DNA of 15,997 nt from Caryophanales bacterium UBA4100 (GTDB lineage Bacteria; Bacillota; Bacilli; Paenibacillales; UBA4045), in contig DFXU01000034.1 of assembly GCA_002383285.1 (NCBI GenBank), forward strand, positions 1 to 15,997. The letters are read 5' to 3'. The notes below the pieces were generated by a model, which did not search any database, had not been told where the DNA came from, and worked only from the letters and a program-made list of their open reading frames with translations. The position numbers and the translations under genes were made by a program. Below are positions 1-5,437 of the stretch, piece after piece; within the stretch, counting starts at the first letter, position 1; each line of letters begins with the position of its first letter.

Positions 1-51
1 GTTGTACCTGGTATGTCCGAATGGACCGGACCCACTGAGAGTAATCAATAA
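1..51 (+). CDS. C-terminal end of a probable rhodanese-like sulfurtransferase (partial)
   Basis: The first frame is open from base 1 to a TAA at 49-51 and encodes VVPGMSEWTGPTESNQ. The G-M-x-x-W turn is typical of the last helix of single-domain rhodanese proteins. The fusion gene downstream has the matching segment EGGMKSW at the end of its own rhodanese domain. Rhodaneses move sulfane sulfur through an active-site cysteine persulfide, which suits the neighbouring dsrE, dioxygenase and tusA genes. The active site would lie outside the window, so activity cannot be judged. It ends 37 bases before the first dsrE-like start, so co-transcription is likely. Only 16 residues are visible, so the family call is tentative. 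Confidence 0.5.
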   Translation, partial: VVPGMSEWTGPTESNQ

Positions 52-88
52 ACAATAAAAACTATAATTTTAATGGAGGTATATACTT

Positions 89-484
89 ATGTCTACAAAA
101 GTCGCTATTATCGCAAGCAACGGTGGATTGTTCGACGCATATAAGGTATTCAACATTGCTACAGCCTCGGCTGCAACCGATGCGGAAGTCGCCATATTCT
201 TTACGTTCGAGGGGTTGAATTTAATTCATAAGCAGGCGTATCAACAATTGACGCTTCCTGCGGGTAAAGAACACTTTGTTGAAGGATTTAAAGCTGCCAA
301 TGTTCCTTCCATACCCGAGTTGGTTCAAATGGCTCAAGAATTGGGAGTGAAAATCATTGCTTGCCAGATGACTATGGATGTCATGAACTTGACCAAAGAG
401 GATTTTATTGAAGATATTGAAGTTGGAGGAGCAGTAACCTTCTTGGATTTTGCGAAGGATGCTGACGTTTCTCTAACGTTCTAA
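89..484 (+). CDS. DsrE/DsrF/DrsH-like sulfur-relay protein (short paralogue)
   Basis: This is a 131-residue soluble protein of the DsrE-like fold. It shows the family's first strand (KVAIIASNGG, residues 4-13), the VAIFFTFEGL strand-turn (34-43) and the segment IIACQMTMDVM (89-99), in which C92 is the presumed persulfide-carrying cysteine. DsrE-type proteins accept or pass sulfane sulfur in relays with TusA and rhodaneses; that is family knowledge, and the exact partner here is inferred from position. The start ATG has a GGAGG (76-80 region) at normal spacing. It lies between a probable rhodanese end and the rhodanese-dioxygenase fusion, 35 bases before the latter. A second, longer paralogue lies at 1993-2472. 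It resembles B. subtilis YrkE in family and context. Confidence 0.88.
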   Translation: MSTKVAIIASNGGLFDAYKVFNIATASAATDAEVAIFFTFEGLNLIHKQAYQQLTLPAGKEHFVEGFKAANVPSIPELVQMAQELGVKIIACQMTMDVMNLTKEDFIEDIEVGGAVTFLDFAKDADVSLTF

Positions 485-519
485 TCGTACTGCCATAAGG
501 ATAAGGAGGATTTATTAAT

Positions 520-1668
520 ATGATTGCTGGGTCTACCCTGAATAAGATGACTGCACAAGAACTGGTTCGTATAGTGTTGAATAAAGAACGACTATTTATC
601 CTTGATGTTCGTAATGAAAGTGATTTTAAAGATTGGAAAATTGAAGGTGAACGAATTGAAATTATCAATATTCCATATTTCGAATTGTTGGATGGGGTGG
701 ACCCTGCGCTCGACGAAATTCCTGACGACAGTAAAGTACTGGTTGTCTGTGCTAAGGAAGGCTCATCACAGTTTATTGCTGAGCAGATCGTAGAAGCAGG
801 ACGTAGAAACGTTTATTATCTCGAAGGCGGCATGAAGTCTTGGAGCGAGCATCTGGAGCCCGTCAAAATTGGCGATTTGAAGGACGGAGGTTCCATTTAT
901 CAATTTGTGCGAATCGGTAAGGGTTGCCTATCGTACATGGTGATTTCTAATGGTGAAGCTGCCATAGTAGACACGCTCAGAATGACAGAGGTTTTCGATA
1001 AATTTGCCGAAGATAATCAATTGCAGATTAAACATACAATAGATACACACCTTCATGCTGATCATATATCTGGAGGAAGAATATTAGCAGAGAAGGTCGG
1101 TGCTAATTACTGGCTGCCTCCGAAGGATGCCGAGGAAGTTGTATTTACTTACAATAAACTTGAAGAAGGTCAAGTTCTAACCGTAGGGAACACACAAATC
1201 AATATACAGCCTATATATTCACCAGGTCATACAATTGGCAGCACGTCACTAATTGTAGATGATCAATACTTACTATCTGGGGATATTCTATTCATTGAAT
1301 CTATCGGTCGACCTGACTTAGCTGGTAAAGCCGAGGATTGGGTCAAGGACCTTCGTCATACACTCTATAATCGATATCAGGAGCTGTCGAACGATTTAGT
1401 AGTGCTGCCAGCTCACTTCGGAAAGCTTTCCGAGCTTAGTGATGGCGGGAAGGTAAGTGCTCGTTTGGGACACTTGTACGATAATAACCAGGGATTGAAC
1501 ATCCAGGATGAAGCACAATTTAGACGAACAGTTACAGAGAATTTACCACCACAGCCGAATGCTTATCAAGAAATACGTCAAACCAACATGGGGAGAATTG
1601 TGCCGACAGAGGAAGAACAACGAGAAATGGAAATTGGCCCCAACCGCTGCGCAGTTCACGACAAATAA
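520..1668 (+). CDS. Rhodanese-persulfide dioxygenase fusion (metallo-beta-lactamase fold)
   Basis: This 382-residue cytosolic protein probably oxidises glutathione- or bacillithiol-type persulfides to sulfite while handling sulfane sulfur. An N-terminal rhodanese domain (about residues 10-115) carries the active-loop cysteine C77 in CAKEGSS and ends in EGGMKSW. A metallo-beta-lactamase domain follows (about 125-330), with THLHADH at 176-182, PGH with H237, SGD with D255 and LPAH with H299. The GRPDLAG segment (264-270) is typical of ETHE1-like persulfide dioxygenases, which use one iron held by two histidines and an aspartate. The domain order, rhodanese first, is the reverse of S. aureus CstB. 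AAGGAGG (503-509) precedes the ATG. The tusA gene starts 15 bases after the stop. It is close in context to B. subtilis yrkH. The sulfur role is well supported; the exact thiol substrate is not visible. Confidence 0.9.
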   Translation: MIAGSTLNKMTAQELVRIVLNKERLFILDVRNESDFKDWKIEGERIEIINIPYFELLDGVDPALDEIPDDSKVLVVCAKEGSSQFIAEQIVEAGRRNVYYLEGGMKSWSEHLEPVKIGDLKDGGSIYQFVRIGKGCLSYMVISNGEAAIVDTLRMTEVFDKFAEDNQLQIKHTIDTHLHADHISGGRILAEKVGANYWLPPKDAEEVVFTYNKLEEGQVLTVGNTQINIQPIYSPGHTIGSTSLIVDDQYLLSGDILFIESIGRPDLAGKAEDWVKDLRHTLYNRYQELSNDLVVLPAHFGKLSELSDGGKVSARLGHLYDNNQGLNIQDEAQFRRTVTENLPPQPNAYQEIRQTNMGRIVPTEEEQREMEIGPNRCAVHDK

Positions 1669-1683
1669 GGAGGATTTATCCTG

Positions 1684-1911
1684 ATGCAAACAGATATTAT
1701 TGTTGATACCAAGGGAATGGCGTGCCCGATGCCAATTGTGAAGGCTAAGAAGGCGCTAGATGGATTGCAAGCTGGTCAAACCATGGAGGTTATCTCTACA
1801 GATAAGGGATCTATTAATGATTTTCAAGCATGGGTTAAACAGACCAAGCACGAGTTAATTGAACATAAAGAAGATAATGGTGTATATAAATTCTATGTAA
1901 GAAAACTATAA
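1684..1911 (+). CDS. tusA: TusA/SirA-like sulfur carrier protein
   Basis: This 75-residue protein has the TusA/SirA fold. The diagnostic CPxP motif is CPMP at residues 14-17, directly after DTKGMA, and C14 is the cysteine that would carry sulfur as a persulfide. The C-terminal half (TDKGSINDFQAWVKQTKHEL) matches the usual second helix and strand. TusA-type carriers pass sulfur between rhodanese- and DsrE-like partners in the cytoplasm, and both partner types are encoded on either side here. The AGGAGG ribosome site overlaps the stop region of the fusion gene, with 15 bases between the reading frames, so the two are almost certainly co-transcribed. The gene resembles yrkI of B. subtilis. A strong inverted repeat begins 8 bases after the stop. 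The symbol denotes the family; a role in tRNA thiolation is not implied. Confidence 0.88.
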   Translation: MQTDIIVDTKGMACPMPIVKAKKALDGLQAGQTMEVISTDKGSINDFQAWVKQTKHELIEHKEDNGVYKFYVRKL

Positions 1912-1918
1912 TTTACAC

Positions 1919-1969
1919 GTAGCGAGCTTGTTCATAGGATAAATTCAATTCCTCGAACAAGCTCGCTAC
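1919..1969. repeat. 15-bp perfect inverted repeat between tusA and the second dsrE-like gene
   Basis: The arm GTAGCGAGCTTGTTC (1919-1933) is the exact reverse complement of bases 1955-1969, with a 21-base loop. Inside the loop AGGA (1936-1939) can pair with TCCT (1950-1953) and lengthen the hairpin. No T-run follows on either strand, so it is not a typical intrinsic terminator. It may be an RNA-stabilising or processing hairpin that lowers expression of the downstream genes, a regulator site, or a dispersed intergenic repeat. Confidence 0.8.
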
Positions 1970-1992
1970 TGGGGAATAGGGAGAGAAGGAAC

Positions 1993-2472
1993 TTGATAAC
2001 CAAAGAGAATACTACGATTGTATTGTTCAGTGGGGATTTGGATAAAGCAATTGCAGCCTTCATTATTGCTAATGGGGCTGCCGCATTCGACCACGAAGTG
2101 ACGATATTCTTCACCTTCTGGGGATTGAATACACTTCGCAAGGATGAGCTTGTGAAAACGAGGAAGGGTATTCTAGAGAAGGCCTTCGGCTGGATGATGC
2201 CTCGAGGAGCTCGTAAATTGGGGCTGTCGCGAATGAACTTTGGAGGTATGGGTCCTCAAATGATCAAGCATGTCATGAAAAAGCATAATGCACTGTCCTT
2301 ACCACAGCTTATCGAATTGGCACAAGAGCAAGGAGTGAAGCTGGTTGCTTGTACGATGACGATGGACCTTCTTGGCTTGAAGCAAGAGGAGTTAATTGAT
2401 GATTTGGAATACGCAGGTGTAGCCGCTTATTTGGGCGATGCATCGAACGCGAGAGTAAACCTATTTATTTAA
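1993..2472 (+). CDS. DsrE/DsrF/DrsH-like sulfur-relay protein (long paralogue)
   Basis: This 159-residue DsrE-fold protein has TIVLFSGDLDKA at the N-terminus, VTIFFTFWGLN (36-46) and LVACTMTMDLLG (117-128) with the presumed sulfur-carrying C120. Compared with the gene at 89-484 it has a basic, methionine- and glycine-rich insert at about residues 57-90 (FGWMMPRGARK, MNFGGMGPQM). That insert is common in the longer DsrE2-type proteins and could form a membrane- or partner-contacting helix. The start is TTG, with a modest AGGGAG (1978-1983) nine bases upstream. No upstream ATG is in frame, so translation is probably weaker than for its neighbours. It follows the 1919-1969 inverted repeat and precedes the cstR promoter. 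The family call is firm; the specific partner is unknown. Confidence 0.87.
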   Translation: MITKENTTIVLFSGDLDKAIAAFIIANGAAAFDHEVTIFFTFWGLNTLRKDELVKTRKGILEKAFGWMMPRGARKLGLSRMNFGGMGPQMIKHVMKKHNALSLPQLIELAQEQGVKLVACTMTMDLLGLKQEELIDDLEYAGVAAYLGDASNARVNLFI

Positions 2473-2493
2473 TGACAGATCTGAAAATTTACG

Positions 2494-2522
2494 TTGTCCG
2501 GGATCACGTGGGGTGAGATAAT
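2494..2522 (+). promoter_or_regulatory. Putative sigma-A promoter for cstR
   Basis: TTGTCC (2494-2499) and GATAAT (2517-2522) are separated by 17 bases. They match the -35 and -10 consensus at four and five of six positions. The predicted start of transcription is near 2529, inside the operator-like palindrome. This would give cstR and the DUF302 gene a promoter independent of the upstream sulfur genes. Confidence 0.6.
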
Positions 2523-2538
2523 ATACCCATACGCGTAT
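2523..2538. promoter_or_regulatory. Probable CstR operator
   Basis: ATACCCATACGCGTAT is a near-palindrome with half-sites ATACCC and GCGTAT (one mismatch from GGGTAT) around ATAC. ATACCC/GGGTAT half-sites are typical of CsoR/CstR-family operators. It abuts the -10 box at 2517-2522 and covers the predicted transcription start, so binding would block transcription of cstR. Autoregulation is inferred from this position. Confidence 0.55.
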
Positions 2539-2559
2539 TGAATGGAGGATGTGGGAATA

Positions 2560-2820
2560 ATGGTATATGACGATAATGTTGTTAGACGGTTGAAACGAAT
2601 AGAAGGACAAGTTCGAGGTGTTCTGAGAATGATGGAAGAGGGAAAGGACTGCAAGGACGTAGTAGCGCAGCTTTCTGCTGTACGCAGCGCCGCTGACAAG
2701 GCAATGGCTTTCATTGTAGCTATTAATTTGGAGCAGTGTATTCTTGAAGAGAAGGAAAAAGGGAATGATACTGGGAAATTGGTTCAGGAAGCTGTTAATT
2801 TATTAGTAAGAAGCCACTAA
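2560..2820 (+). CDS. cstR: CstR-type persulfide-sensing repressor (CsoR/RcnR/FrmR family)
   Basis: From the ATG at 2560 this is an 86-residue all-helical DNA-binding repressor with the family signature RLKRIEGQVRG (10-20). It has cysteines at exactly positions 31 (KDCKD) and 60 (LEQC), the pair that forms di- to tetrasulfide cross-links in S. aureus CstR. The His ligand that copper-sensing CsoR places four residues before the second Cys is Asn56 here, which argues against Cu(I) sensing. A longer frame opens at 2542, but that ATG overlaps the GGAGG (2544-2548), which sits 11 bases before 2560. Family length also favours 2560. The gene lies amid sulfane-sulfur genes and behind its own promoter and operator. 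It probably represses this locus until persulfides modify the cysteines. Confidence 0.9.
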   Translation: MVYDDNVVRRLKRIEGQVRGVLRMMEEGKDCKDVVAQLSAVRSAADKAMAFIVAINLEQCILEEKEKGNDTGKLVQEAVNLLVRSH

Positions 2821-2847
2821 CTAATCTGAATTAGGAGGATGAGATGA

Positions 2848-3231
2848 ATGTTTCATTATACGGTGGAAACAGCTAAATCACCGGAACAGACAATCGCCGA
2901 CCTAGAGGAAAACCTAAAGGAAGAAAAATTTGGAGTTTTGTGGCATCTTGATCTGAAGGGGAAATTGAATGAGAAGGGCGTAGATTTCGATCAGACGTAC
3001 CATATTCTTGAAGTGTGTAATCCCGTTGAGGCTAAGAAAGTGCTGAGTGAAAATTCATTGATTGGGTACTTTCTGCCATGTAAGATTGCTGTTTATGAGG
3101 ATGGAGGAACGACTAGAATCGGGCTTCCTAAGCCTACAGCGCTTATTGGCTTCATAGATAACGATACGCTGATGGGAATCGCGCAGGATATCGAGAGTCG
3201 ACTGATAGCTGCCATAGATAAAAGCCGTTAA
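2848..3231 (+). CDS. DUF302 domain protein
   Basis: This 127-residue soluble protein covers the DUF302 domain almost end to end: an early SPEQTIADLEENLKEEKFGVL segment (about 11-31), then EVCNP (55-59) with C57, and GYFLPCKIAVYED (73-85) with C78. No signal peptide or membrane helix is seen. DUF302 has no settled biochemical role. Members often sit near CsoR/CstR-family regulators and rhodanese or DsrE genes, as here, and the two conserved cysteines make a thiol or sulfane-sulfur role plausible, but that is inference. AGGAGG (2833-2838) lies nine bases before the ATG. The cstR stop is 27 bases upstream, so the two genes are probably co-transcribed. A strong terminator follows. Confidence 0.87.
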   Translation: MFHYTVETAKSPEQTIADLEENLKEEKFGVLWHLDLKGKLNEKGVDFDQTYHILEVCNPVEAKKVLSENSLIGYFLPCKIAVYEDGGTTRIGLPKPTALIGFIDNDTLMGIAQDIESRLIAAIDKSR

Positions 3232-3269
3232 AGAAGCTCACTCTATTGATGCTTGAAATTGAGAATAGG

Positions 3270-3300
3270 CCCCTTATCTGTATATGGATAAGGGGTTTAT
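3270..3300 (+). terminator. Rho-independent terminator after the sulfur cluster
   Basis: CCCCTTATC (3270-3278) pairs perfectly with GATAAGGGG (3287-3295) across an 8-base loop, followed by the T-rich TTTATTAT. It separates the sulfane-sulfur genes from the Lgt-like/ccdA/tlpA genes. Confidence 0.85.
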
Positions 3301-3346
3301 TATGTATGTAATCTGATCTTACGTATATATGGAATGGGGTGGGCAA

Positions 3347-4027
3347 TTGAATGTAATCCAATTGGGACCGTTCATGTTAAATTTTGAATTATTGATTTTA
3401 ATCATATCTGCTTTTGTCGGATACTTGGGATTGAGATACCGCTTGAGTAAAGCGGAGGTGGAGGCAAGTATTAGGGATAAATTTGTTACTGCCCTCATAA
3501 TTAGTTTGATTGTATGGAAATTCAGCTTGATTGTATTTGATCCTATTACCGTTCTTCAATATCCATTGTCGCTCCTGTACTTTAACGGTGGGGACAAAGG
3601 GCTATGGTTGGCTGTCGTAATATCGTTGATTTATGTATGGATTCGTTCTCGGGGGGACGGTACTTCATTATGGTTGAATGTAGATGTTATAAGCATCGGT
3701 CTGATGGCGGGCAGCGGGACGTATCATCTCTTATTATTAATGAAGGATACCTCGAATATACTCTTTCATTTGCTGTATATTTCCTTTGTGGCGGGGCTTC
3801 TAGTATTCCTGAATATAAGTAAGAGAGCAGTTGGTAATCCCATTATTATAAACCAGCTTGTGATTTGGTTTAGCTTGGGGATGGTTGGTATCTTCTTCGC
3901 AGTGAAGGAAAGAAGCTATATGTTCTTAAGCTTTTCCCTAGAACAAATATTCTTCCTCTTCATTCTGGTCATTACTATAGTTGTTGGCAATATGGTAGAA
4001 AAGAAAGTAGCAGAGGATGTGGAGTGA
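3347..4027 (+). CDS. Seven-helix Lgt-like membrane protein lacking the Lgt catalytic motif
   Basis: From the TTG at 3347 this is a 226-residue integral membrane protein with about seven hydrophobic segments (roughly 12-30, 46-65, 85-100, 112-131, 138-156, 168-186, 194-214). The opening VIQLGPFMLNFE, the YPLSLLYFNGG segment (72-82) and the seven-helix layout resemble prolipoprotein diacylglyceryl transferase (Lgt). Where Lgt has its Arg-containing GRxGNF-type signature, this protein reads GLMAGSGTYH (118-127), so it is unlikely to be an active Lgt. A frame opens at ATG 3329, but GGGGTGGG (3336-3343) lies between that codon and TTG 3347, and the TTG form restores an Lgt-like N-terminus. It overlaps the start of ccdA, so it probably works in membrane thiol redox or lipoprotein thiol handling. 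The relationship is by eye only. Confidence 0.65.
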   Translation: MNVIQLGPFMLNFELLILIISAFVGYLGLRYRLSKAEVEASIRDKFVTALIISLIVWKFSLIVFDPITVLQYPLSLLYFNGGDKGLWLAVVISLIYVWIRSRGDGTSLWLNVDVISIGLMAGSGTYHLLLLMKDTSNILFHLLYISFVAGLLVFLNISKRAVGNPIIINQLVIWFSLGMVGIFFAVKERSYMFLSFSLEQIFFLFILVITIVVGNMVEKKVAEDVE

Positions 4028-4743
4028 TGGATAACCCAACGATATTTATTGCCTTTATAGCAGGTGTTCTCTCCTTCCTGTCCCCCTGTGTATTTCCGTT
4101 GATACCCGCTTATGTGTCACATTTGACAGGATCATTCGTACAGGACAACAAAATCAATGTTGAGAAGAAATTACTGATGATCCGATCCATTAGCTTTATA
4201 TTGGGATTCAGTGTGGTTTTTGTGGCTATGGGCGCTTCAGCTAGCTTCATTGGTCAATTTTTTGCTGGTAATCGAGAGCTAGTTGAAAAAATTAGCGGTC
4301 TCCTCATCATTATATTTGGTTTACAGATGGCAGGGGTACTCACATTGCGCTTTCTTATGTTTGACAAGAAATTCTTCAGCGTAGGGACTTCTAACAAAGG
4401 AAATCTGAGTTCTTTTATACTGGGACTGGCCTTCGGTTCTGGATGGACTCCCTGTGTAGGGTTGGCGTTATCCTCCATCTTACTGCTCGCTGGAGCATCA
4501 GAGACGTTGTATAGTGGCATGTTCTTGCTGTTCATTTATTCCGTTGGTTTAGGTATTCCTTTTCTAGCGATATCTCTAATGCTCACTTATTCACTAGGGA
4601 TAATTAAAAAAGTAAATCGATGGTTACCGGTTCTTTCAATAAGTAACGGCTGGATTCTAGTAGCTATGGGATTGTTACTATATATGGGGCAATTGCAAAG
4701 AATAAGTGCCTGGTTGGCGCAATTCACACTTTATACTTATTAA
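4027..4743 (+). CDS. ccdA: CcdA-type thiol-disulfide electron transporter
   Basis: This roughly 238-residue polytopic membrane protein carries electrons from cytoplasmic thioredoxin to extracytoplasmic thioredoxin-like partners. It has about six hydrophobic segments. The two redox cysteines sit in the family motifs FLSPCVFPLIPAY (C21) and SGWTPCVG (C143), each in a membrane helix with flanking prolines. The start ATG 4027 overlaps the TGA of the upstream gene (TGATG), implying translational coupling; a GTG three bases earlier (4024) is also possible. GAGGA (4013-4017) serves as ribosome site. The TlpA-like gene that follows by 12 bases is the expected electron acceptor. CcdA is best known for cytochrome c maturation and spore-cortex thiol redox, but no cytochrome gene is present here, so a copper- or sulfur-linked role is equally possible. 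Confidence 0.93.
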   Translation: MDNPTIFIAFIAGVLSFLSPCVFPLIPAYVSHLTGSFVQDNKINVEKKLLMIRSISFILGFSVVFVAMGASASFIGQFFAGNRELVEKISGLLIIIFGLQMAGVLTLRFLMFDKKFFSVGTSNKGNLSSFILGLAFGSGWTPCVGLALSSILLLAGASETLYSGMFLLFIYSVGLGIPFLAISLMLTYSLGIIKKVNRWLPVLSISNGWILVAMGLLLYMGQLQRISAWLAQFTLYTY

Positions 4744-4755
4744 TCAAAGGGGTGC

Positions 4756-5307
4756 ATGATGAGAAAAAATTCGATCGCAATCATAGCTGTAGCTTTATTA
4801 ATAGCTTGGGGAATTTATGATTACTCTAAGGATCAAACTGGCACAAGCAGTCAGCAGCAAACCTCTCGGGAGACGAAGATTGGGATAAAGAAAGGTTATA
4901 CTGCGCCTGATTTTGAGCTGTTGAATTTAGATGATGAGCCTGTTAAGCTTTCTGATTTCGCTGGTAAAAAGGTGATCTTGAATTTCTGGGCAACCTGGTG
5001 TCCTCCCTGCAGGGCTGAAATGCCGCATATGGAAAAATTTTATACCGATCATGAGAAGGATGTAGTAGTACTAGCTGTGAATTTAACAAATACTGAAAAA
5101 AACCGAGCCAATGTTAGTGATTTTATTGAAGATTTCGGATTGACTTTTCCAATCGTGATGGATGAAGAGGGGGATGTATCTAGTTCATATCAGGTTGTTG
5201 CTTATCCGACCTCTTATATCATTGATTCGCAAGGTATCATTCAAAATATATATCAAGGTGCAATTAATTATGAAATGATGAATAAAGCTATTTCTAGAAT
5301 GAATTGA
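4756..5307 (+). CDS. Membrane-anchored TlpA/ResA-like thioredoxin
   Basis: This 183-residue protein has an N-terminal membrane anchor (about residues 5-20, hydrophobic after MMRKN, with no lipobox cysteine) followed by an extracytoplasmic thioredoxin domain. The redox site is WCPPC at 81-85 within NFWATWCPPCRAEMP, and the cis-proline is P151 in AYPTS. The PDFELLNLDDEPVKLSDFAGK lead-in is typical of the TlpA/ResA/AhpC-TSA group. It would reduce disulfides outside the membrane using electrons from CcdA, encoded 12 bases upstream. In B. subtilis, ResA reduces apocytochrome c; other TlpA proteins reduce copper-site cysteines, which fits the copA operon next door, but the client is not evident. 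AAAGGGG (4746-4752) suits ATG 4759 slightly better than ATG 4756. No terminator is seen before the copA promoter. Confidence 0.9.
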   Translation: MMRKNSIAIIAVALLIAWGIYDYSKDQTGTSSQQQTSRETKIGIKKGYTAPDFELLNLDDEPVKLSDFAGKKVILNFWATWCPPCRAEMPHMEKFYTDHEKDVVVLAVNLTNTEKNRANVSDFIEDFGLTFPIVMDEEGDVSSSYQVVAYPTSYIIDSQGIIQNIYQGAINYEMMNKAISRMN

Positions 5308-5349
5308 ATGAAATAATTACCACGAAATAAAGATATCATAGGCAATCGA

Positions 5350-5366
5350 ATAGGGTAGGGGGGTAT
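5350..5366. promoter_or_regulatory. Upstream CsoR-operator-like repeat
   Basis: ATAGGGTAGGGGGGTAT is identical to the copy at 5389-5405, 39 bases downstream start to start. A G-tract ending in GGGTAT is characteristic of CsoR/RcnR-family sites. This copy lies 13 bases before the -35 box, so it may act as an auxiliary site by cooperative binding. Confidence 0.6.
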
Positions 5367-5378
5367 TCTATAATTTTG

Positions 5379-5408
5379 TTGACTAAATATAGGGTAGGGG
5401 GGTATAAT
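5379..5408 (+). promoter_or_regulatory. copA promoter
   Basis: TTGACT (5379-5384) and a perfect TATAAT (5403-5408) are separated by 18 bases. The second G-tract operator fills most of that spacer and overlaps the -10 box, the position expected for simple repression by apo-CsoR that is relieved by Cu(I). The predicted transcription start is near 5415, leaving a leader of about 23 bases before the copA ATG. Confidence 0.85.
5389..5405. promoter_or_regulatory. CsoR operator within the copA promoter
   Basis: This is the second identical 17-bp copy, ATAGGGTAGGGGGGTAT, placed between -35 and -10. The right half ends GGGTAT as in known CsoR sites, but the left half reads ATAGGG rather than ATACCC. 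The site is therefore asymmetric and not a clean dyad. CsoR encoded at 7906-8241 is the likely ligand. CstR at 2560-2820 recognises related sequences, so cross-binding is conceivable. Confidence 0.75.
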
Positions 5409-5437
5409 GAGTGGAAGGAAGAAAGGAGTGGTCATAA

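Noticed and set aside
405..668. 87-codon minus-strand frame across the first dsrE-like gene and the rhodanese fusion start
   Set aside because: It overlaps two well-supported genes and their ribosome site, and its product is low-complexity with no family features.
1919..1969. The long hairpin as a rho-independent terminator
   Set aside because: No T-run follows the stem on either strand, so I call it only an inverted repeat.
3329..4027. Functional lgt gene
   Set aside because: The overall layout resembles Lgt, but the Arg-containing signature is missing, so the lgt symbol was not assigned.
5350..5405. Direct repeats as traces of a mobile element or CRISPR-like array
   Set aside because: There are only two copies; one is embedded in a near-consensus promoter, and both have the G-tract form of CsoR-family operators.
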